From positions 1 to 8,324 of the forward strand of contig JAOPYU010000250.1 in NCBI GenBank assembly GCA_025964455.1: 8,324 nucleotides of DNA, written 5' to 3'. Below are positions 5,742-8,324 of this stretch, piece by piece. Source of the stretch: Thermoleophilia bacterium (GTDB taxonomy: Bacteria; Actinomycetota; Thermoleophilia; Gaiellales; SKUG01). Position numbers and translations under genes: made by a program. A model generated the notes under the pieces. The model searched no databases. It saw only the letters and a list, made by a program, of their open reading frames with translations, and was not told the DNA's origin. The first letter of the stretch is position 1, and every line of letters starts with the position of its first letter.

Positions 5742-6569
5742 CTAGAAGTCGGCGAACGAGGCGTCGCGCTCGCGGCGCTCGGCCTTCACCGACGCGTCGA
5801 ACGTCGGCGGCGCGTCGAAGAACGCATCCGCCGTCTCGCCCGTCGCCACAGGCGTGCCGAGCGACACGCGCTCGGACGGCTCGGCAGGTCGCGTGTGCTC
5901 GATCGTCGCGTCGATGCGCTCCGTCGCGATGGACGCGAGCTCGGCGTCGAGCACGATGCGGTCGGCCTGCGGCTCGTCGCCGGCCTCCTCCACCGTGATC
6001 GTCTCCGGCTCGGTCGACGCCACGACCGCGGGCATCTGCCGCGACTCGGAGCTGGCCTGCAGCTCCGTCGCCTCGGGGTAGGCCTGCACGATCGCGCGGA
6101 AGTTGCCCGCGCTCTCGGTGACCAGCGTCTCGGTGTCGTCGAGATGGCTGAGGATCGCTCCGCTCATGGCTCGGAGACGCTGACGCGCTTCCTGCTCGGC
6201 CGAGTGGAGGTCGCGCAGCACCATCTCGAGGCGCTGCTTCTCCTCGTGTGCTCCGTGCACGATGTCGCGGGACTTGTGACCCGCCTCGCGCATCATCAGC
6301 TCGCTCTCGCGTCGAGCCTGCTCATGTGCCTTCTCCGCGCTGTCCTGCGCGAGCATGAGCGTGGCCTTGAGCTGGTCTTCCATCTGCTCGAACTGGGCGA
6401 GGCGCTCCTTGAGGCGTTCGTTCTCCTCACGGGTGTCGCCGCGCTCCTGCCAGAGCTCGCGGAGGGACCGCTGTACCTCGTCGACGAAGTTGTCGACGTC
6501 GCGCTTGCGATAGCCCAGGGGGGCCGAACCGAACTCGCGGCGCTCGGCCTCGAATGGTGACAGTGTCAT
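5742..6569 (-). CDS. divIVA: DivIVA-domain polar scaffold / cell division protein
   Basis: DivIVA proteins (Wag31 in mycobacteria) bind curved membrane at poles and septa and direct tip growth or septation in actinobacteria. This 275-residue protein has a short DivIVA N-terminal domain (about 1-40: LSPFEAERREF, then GYRKRDVDNFVDEV). A long heptad-rich coiled coil follows (about 45-150, Gln/Glu/Arg/Leu-rich), and then an acidic, probably disordered tail (about 165-275). The lead-in between REF and GY is short compared with the Wag31 sequences I know, and the acidic motifs usually found there are replaced by RKRD. The start is ATG at 6569-6567 with AGGAG on the minus strand (plus 6578-6582), 8 nt away. 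The gene lies downstream of sepF and yggT, the expected actinobacterial context. An alternative is a DivIVA-like paralogue rather than the main polar determinant; position in the dcw-linked cluster favours the main copy. Confidence 0.88.
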   Translation of the reverse strand: MTLSPFEAERREFGSAPLGYRKRDVDNFVDEVQRSLRELWQERGDTREENERLKERLAQFEQMEDQLKATLMLAQDSAEKAHEQARRESELMMREAGHKSRDIVHGAHEEKQRLEMVLRDLHSAEQEARQRLRAMSGAILSHLDDTETLVTESAGNFRAIVQAYPEATELQASSESRQMPAVVASTEPETITVEEAGDEPQADRIVLDAELASIATERIDATIEHTRPAEPSERVSLGTPVATGETADAFFDAPPTFDASVKAERRERDASFADF

Positions 6570-6582
6570 GGGGACTGCTCCT

Positions 6583-6601
6583 GACGGTTGTGTCCACCGT
6601 C
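6583..6601 (-). promoter_or_regulatory. Small hairpin next to the divIVA ribosome binding site
   Basis: GACGGT (6583-6588) and ACCGTC (6596-6601) make a 6-bp stem with a 7-nt loop. On the minus strand this ends immediately before the CAGGAG ribosome binding region of divIVA, so it could affect access by ribosomes. Short stems like this also occur by chance. Confidence 0.3.
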
Positions 6602-6615
6602 GAGCATGACTGTCA

Positions 6616-6643
6616 GATCGGATGCACCCCCCGGTGCGCGATC
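6616..6643 (-). terminator. Hairpin after yggT, possible terminator or attenuator
   Basis: The inner stem GCACC (6624-6628) with GGTGC (6633-6637) closes a CCCC loop. An outer stem GATCG (6616-6620) with CGATC (6639-6643) continues it across a small internal loop, 10 bp in all. It starts 15 nt after the yggT stop in the minus direction, within the 89-nt yggT-divIVA gap. No T-run follows, so full termination is doubtful. It may reduce read-through, with divIVA having its own promoter, though I could not identify one. Confidence 0.4.
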
Positions 6644-6658
6644 GGGGGAATCAGCGGC

Positions 6659-6964
6659 TCAGCGGACGCCGAGCGCCTGGGCGAGCAGGTCGAGCACGAG
6701 CTGGCCACCGTAGAGCAGGACGATGATCGCGACGAGCGCCGACAGGTCGAGCATCGCGCCGCCGATGCGCACCGGCGGGATGAATCGGAACAGGCGCACG
6801 TACGGCAGCACGACGCTGTCGAGGAAACGGCGGATCGACAGCACCGTCTCGTTGTAGGCGAGCTGCGGCGAGATCATTGGCAGCCACGAGATGAGCGCCC
6901 ATGCGAACACGCAGAGCGAGTAGATCGTGAGGAACGCCTCGAGGATCCTGATGACGGTTTCCAC
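6659..6964 (-). CDS. yggT: YggT/YlmG-family small membrane protein
   Basis: A 101-residue integral membrane protein of the YggT (YlmG) family. The family is linked by gene order to cell division in Gram-positive bacteria, with chloroplast relatives involved in nucleoid or envelope organisation; its biochemical role is not settled. Two membrane segments are visible, about 8-30 (ending in the typical ISWLP) and about 72-94. Between them lies the family's conserved loop: FLDSVVLPYVRLFRFIPP, then GGAMLDLSALVAI. Length is normal. The start is GTG at 6964-6962, only 10 nt after the proC stop. An AAGG overlapping that stop is the likely ribosome binding site, so the gene is probably translated from the proC mRNA. 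It sits between sepF (with proC inserted) and divIVA, the context usual for this family in actinobacteria. Confidence 0.9.
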   Translation of the reverse strand: METVIRILEAFLTIYSLCVFAWALISWLPMISPQLAYNETVLSIRRFLDSVVLPYVRLFRFIPPVRIGGAMLDLSALVAIIVLLYGGQLVLDLLAQALGVR

Positions 6965-6974
6965 TGTGCCTGCC

Positions 6975-7793
6975 TTATCCGAGCTCTCGCGCGCGATCGC
7001 GCGCTGCGACGACTGTATCGATGATGGCCCCGCGCACGCCCCCGCGCTCCATCTGTGCGAGGCCCGTGGCGGCGGTGCCGCCGGGCGAGGTGACCATGCG
7101 GCGCAGGTCGCTGCAGCTCATGTCCTCGCTCGTGAGCATCTTGGCGGTGCCGACCATCGTGGTGACCGCCAGCTCACGGCCGACGGCGGCGCTCAGACCC
7201 GCGACGATCGCCGCGTCCTCGAACGCCTCGACGACCAGCCCGAAGAACGCCGGGCCCGAGCCGGAGACAGCCGTGGCGGCGTCGAAGAGCCGCTCCTGCA
7301 GCTCGACGCACGCGCCCAGGCGAGCGAACAGCTCGAGCGACGGGCCGACCTTGTCACTGGTGGCGCGACCGAGCGCGTACACGAGGGTGCCTGCGTTGAC
7401 GCGGACCGGGACGTTCGGCATGAGCCGGATCACCGGGACGTCGTCGTCCAGCAGGTTCTCCATCGTGGCTGTCTGGACGCCTGCGGCGACCGAAGCGACC
7501 ACGTGGTGCGGTTCGACGAGGTCCGACACCTCACGCAGCACGTCCTCGATGTCGATCGGCTTCACGCAGACGATGACCAGGTCCACCGCCTGCACGAGTG
7601 CGCGGTTGTCACGCTCGACGACCGGCGTGCCCGCATCGCCGCCGACCTCCTCGGCAAGGCGCCGTGCGCGCCCGGATCCGTGGTCGGTGAGGTGGATCCG
7701 GTCGGCGATCGACGGATCGTCGGTCACCCATCCGGCCACCATGGCTGCCGCCATGTTGCCTGAGCCGATCAGTCCGATGCGAAGCTGCGTCAC
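6975..7793 (-). CDS. proC: Pyrroline-5-carboxylate reductase
   Basis: Catalyses the last step of proline biosynthesis, NAD(P)H-dependent reduction of 1-pyrroline-5-carboxylate to L-proline, in the cytoplasm. The 272-residue protein has the N-terminal Rossmann motif GLIGSGNMA (7-15), then VCVKP (75-79), the RLMPNVPVRVNAG segment (123-135), SGSGPAFF (177-184) and the C-terminal signature TSPGGTAATGL (235-245). All are typical of ProC and no expected element is missing. The start is GTG at 7793-7791. It places the glycine motif at the usual distance from the N-terminus, although the ribosome binding site is weak (CAGAAG). The gene follows sepF after 173 nt and is followed by yggT after 10 nt. 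ProC has no direct role in division, so its place between sepF and yggT is a matter of local gene order. Confidence 0.95.
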   Translation of the reverse strand: MTQLRIGLIGSGNMAAAMVAGWVTDDPSIADRIHLTDHGSGRARRLAEEVGGDAGTPVVERDNRALVQAVDLVIVCVKPIDIEDVLREVSDLVEPHHVVASVAAGVQTATMENLLDDDVPVIRLMPNVPVRVNAGTLVYALGRATSDKVGPSLELFARLGACVELQERLFDAATAVSGSGPAFFGLVVEAFEDAAIVAGLSAAVGRELAVTTMVGTAKMLTSEDMSCSDLRRMVTSPGGTAATGLAQMERGGVRGAIIDTVVAARDRARELG

Positions 7794-7866
7794 GCGGCGC
7801 TTCTGCCCGTGTGCGTGGGGTGTGGAAACCCGAGGCCCATGCGGTCGATGTCATCCGTGACCGAAG

Positions 7867-7909
7867 TCTCGCTACAGGACGAACACGAATGGCCACTTCT
7901 GTAGCGAGA
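7867..7909. repeat. Perfect 11-bp inverted repeat in the sepF-proC gap
   Basis: TCTCGCTACAG (7867-7877) and CTGTAGCGAGA (7899-7909) are exact inverted copies, separated by 21 nt. Inward, a G-T and an A-T pair can extend the stem to 13 bp. The arms are less GC-rich than the surroundings, which makes chance formation less likely. On the minus strand the element begins 57 nt after the sepF stop and ends 73 nt before the proC start. It could be a sepF terminator (no T-run follows), a two-half-site operator for proC, or a member of a dispersed intergenic repeat family. Confidence 0.65.
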
Positions 7910-7966
7910 GTGCCCGCGCACCGTGCGTTCGGGGCCGCTCGCATCGGATCAGCCGGCACGCGCCCG

Positions 7967-8324
7967 TCAGCTCTGGTTGAAGAACCCGCCCTCGACCATG
8001 GCAGCGCGATCCTCGGCGCTGACGTCCACGTCGGGCGGCGTGAGGAGGAAGACCTTCTCGGCGATCGGCTGCATGCGCCCGTCGAGGCCGTAGGTGAGGC
8101 CGCTCGCGAAGTCGATGACACGACGCGAGAGCTCCGCGTCGGAGCCCTGCAAGTCGACGATCACGGGGTTGCCGACCTTGAGCTGGTCGGCGATCTGCTG
8201 GGCGTCGTTGAAGGTCCTGGGCGGCACGATGCCGACGCCGGCGACATTGCGCGAGGGCGGTGCGGTGCGGGGGCGTCCGGCGCCGGCGGGGCGTCGCGGC
8301 GGTGCGCGACGCGGTGCGGGCGCG
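7967..8324 (-). CDS. sepF: SepF cell-division protein (5' end outside window)
   Basis: SepF binds FtsZ and the membrane, anchoring and aligning the Z-ring; in actinobacteria, which lack FtsA, it is the main membrane anchor. The frame is open to the right window edge, giving about 119 C-terminal residues. A basic Pro/Ala/Arg-rich linker (about the first 27 visible residues) leads into the core SepF domain. That domain starts near GVGIVPPRTFNDAQQIAD and continues through NPVIVDLQGSDAELSRRVIDF, the GLTYGLDGRM turn and KVFLLTPPDVDVS. The C-terminus GGFFNQS is the ending typical of actinobacterial SepF. A GTG at 8227-8225 is internal and not the start, because the reading frame and domain continue upstream of it. 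The N-terminal membrane-binding helix lies outside the window. The stop is TGA at 7969-7967. Confidence 0.93.
   Translation of the reverse strand, partial: APAPRRAPPRRPAGAGRPRTAPPSRNVAGVGIVPPRTFNDAQQIADQLKVGNPVIVDLQGSDAELSRRVIDFASGLTYGLDGRMQPIAEKVFLLTPPDVDVSAEDRAAMVEGGFFNQS

Noticed and set aside
5736..6560. Plus-strand open frame of 274 codons opposite divIVA
   Set aside because: Mirror image of the coiled-coil coding sequence. The DivIVA N-terminal motif, ATG and ribosome binding site on the minus strand are decisive.
6927..7860. Plus-strand open frames opposite proC
   Set aside because: They are antisense to an intact proC with all signatures, and no ribosome binding site or family motif was seen.

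Overview
This is an 8.3 kb window of very GC-rich DNA, almost certainly from an actinobacterium. The best evidence is the minus-strand order sepF - proC - yggT - divIVA - DksA-like gene - lspA - rluD, which is the distal part of the actinobacterial division and cell-wall (dcw) neighbourhood downstream of ftsZ. The SepF C-terminus (GFFNQS), the frequent GTG starts and the base composition agree with this. A Micrococcales-type organism is my best guess, but that is inference.

Region 1 (1-1838, plus strand) holds the end of a reductive pyrimidine (or hydantoin) catabolic operon. It contains a dihydropyrimidinase cut by the left window edge and a nitrilase-fold beta-ureidopropionase, joined by an ATGA stop/start overlap. 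Together they would turn 5,6-dihydrouracil into N-carbamoyl-beta-alanine and then beta-alanine, CO2 and ammonia. A terminator-like hairpin follows.

Region 2 (1839-2110) is non-coding and unusually structured. Besides the terminator-like hairpin it has two large dyads (1923-1967 and 1979-2006) ahead of the next gene.

Region 3 (2111-3721, plus strand) is a two-gene accessory unit. It has a GH43-type arabinosidase/xylosidase-like glycoside hydrolase with all catalytic residues but no recognisable signal peptide, followed 12 nt later by a small protein I do not recognise. This unit meets the core cluster tail to tail, with 3 nt between the opposing stop codons.

Region 4 (3725-8324, minus strand, read right to left) is the core cluster. 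SepF (Z-ring membrane anchor, cut by the right edge) comes first. It is followed by proline biosynthesis ProC, the small membrane protein YggT and the polar scaffold DivIVA. Next come a TraR/DksA-type protein whose zinc-finger cysteines are partly replaced (C-x2-D...H-x2-H), the signal peptidase LspA and the pseudouridine synthase RluD. LspA and RluD overlap by GTGA. Intergenic hairpins lie between sepF and proC (a striking 11-bp perfect inverted repeat), between yggT and divIVA, and between divIVA and the DksA-like gene.

I see no mobile element, CRISPR array, tRNA or rRNA. I do not see a clear new multi-gene system. The items most worth a second look are the sepF-proC inverted repeat, the dyads ahead of the GH43 gene, the altered zinc-finger ligands, and the signal-less GH43 enzyme with its unknown partner.
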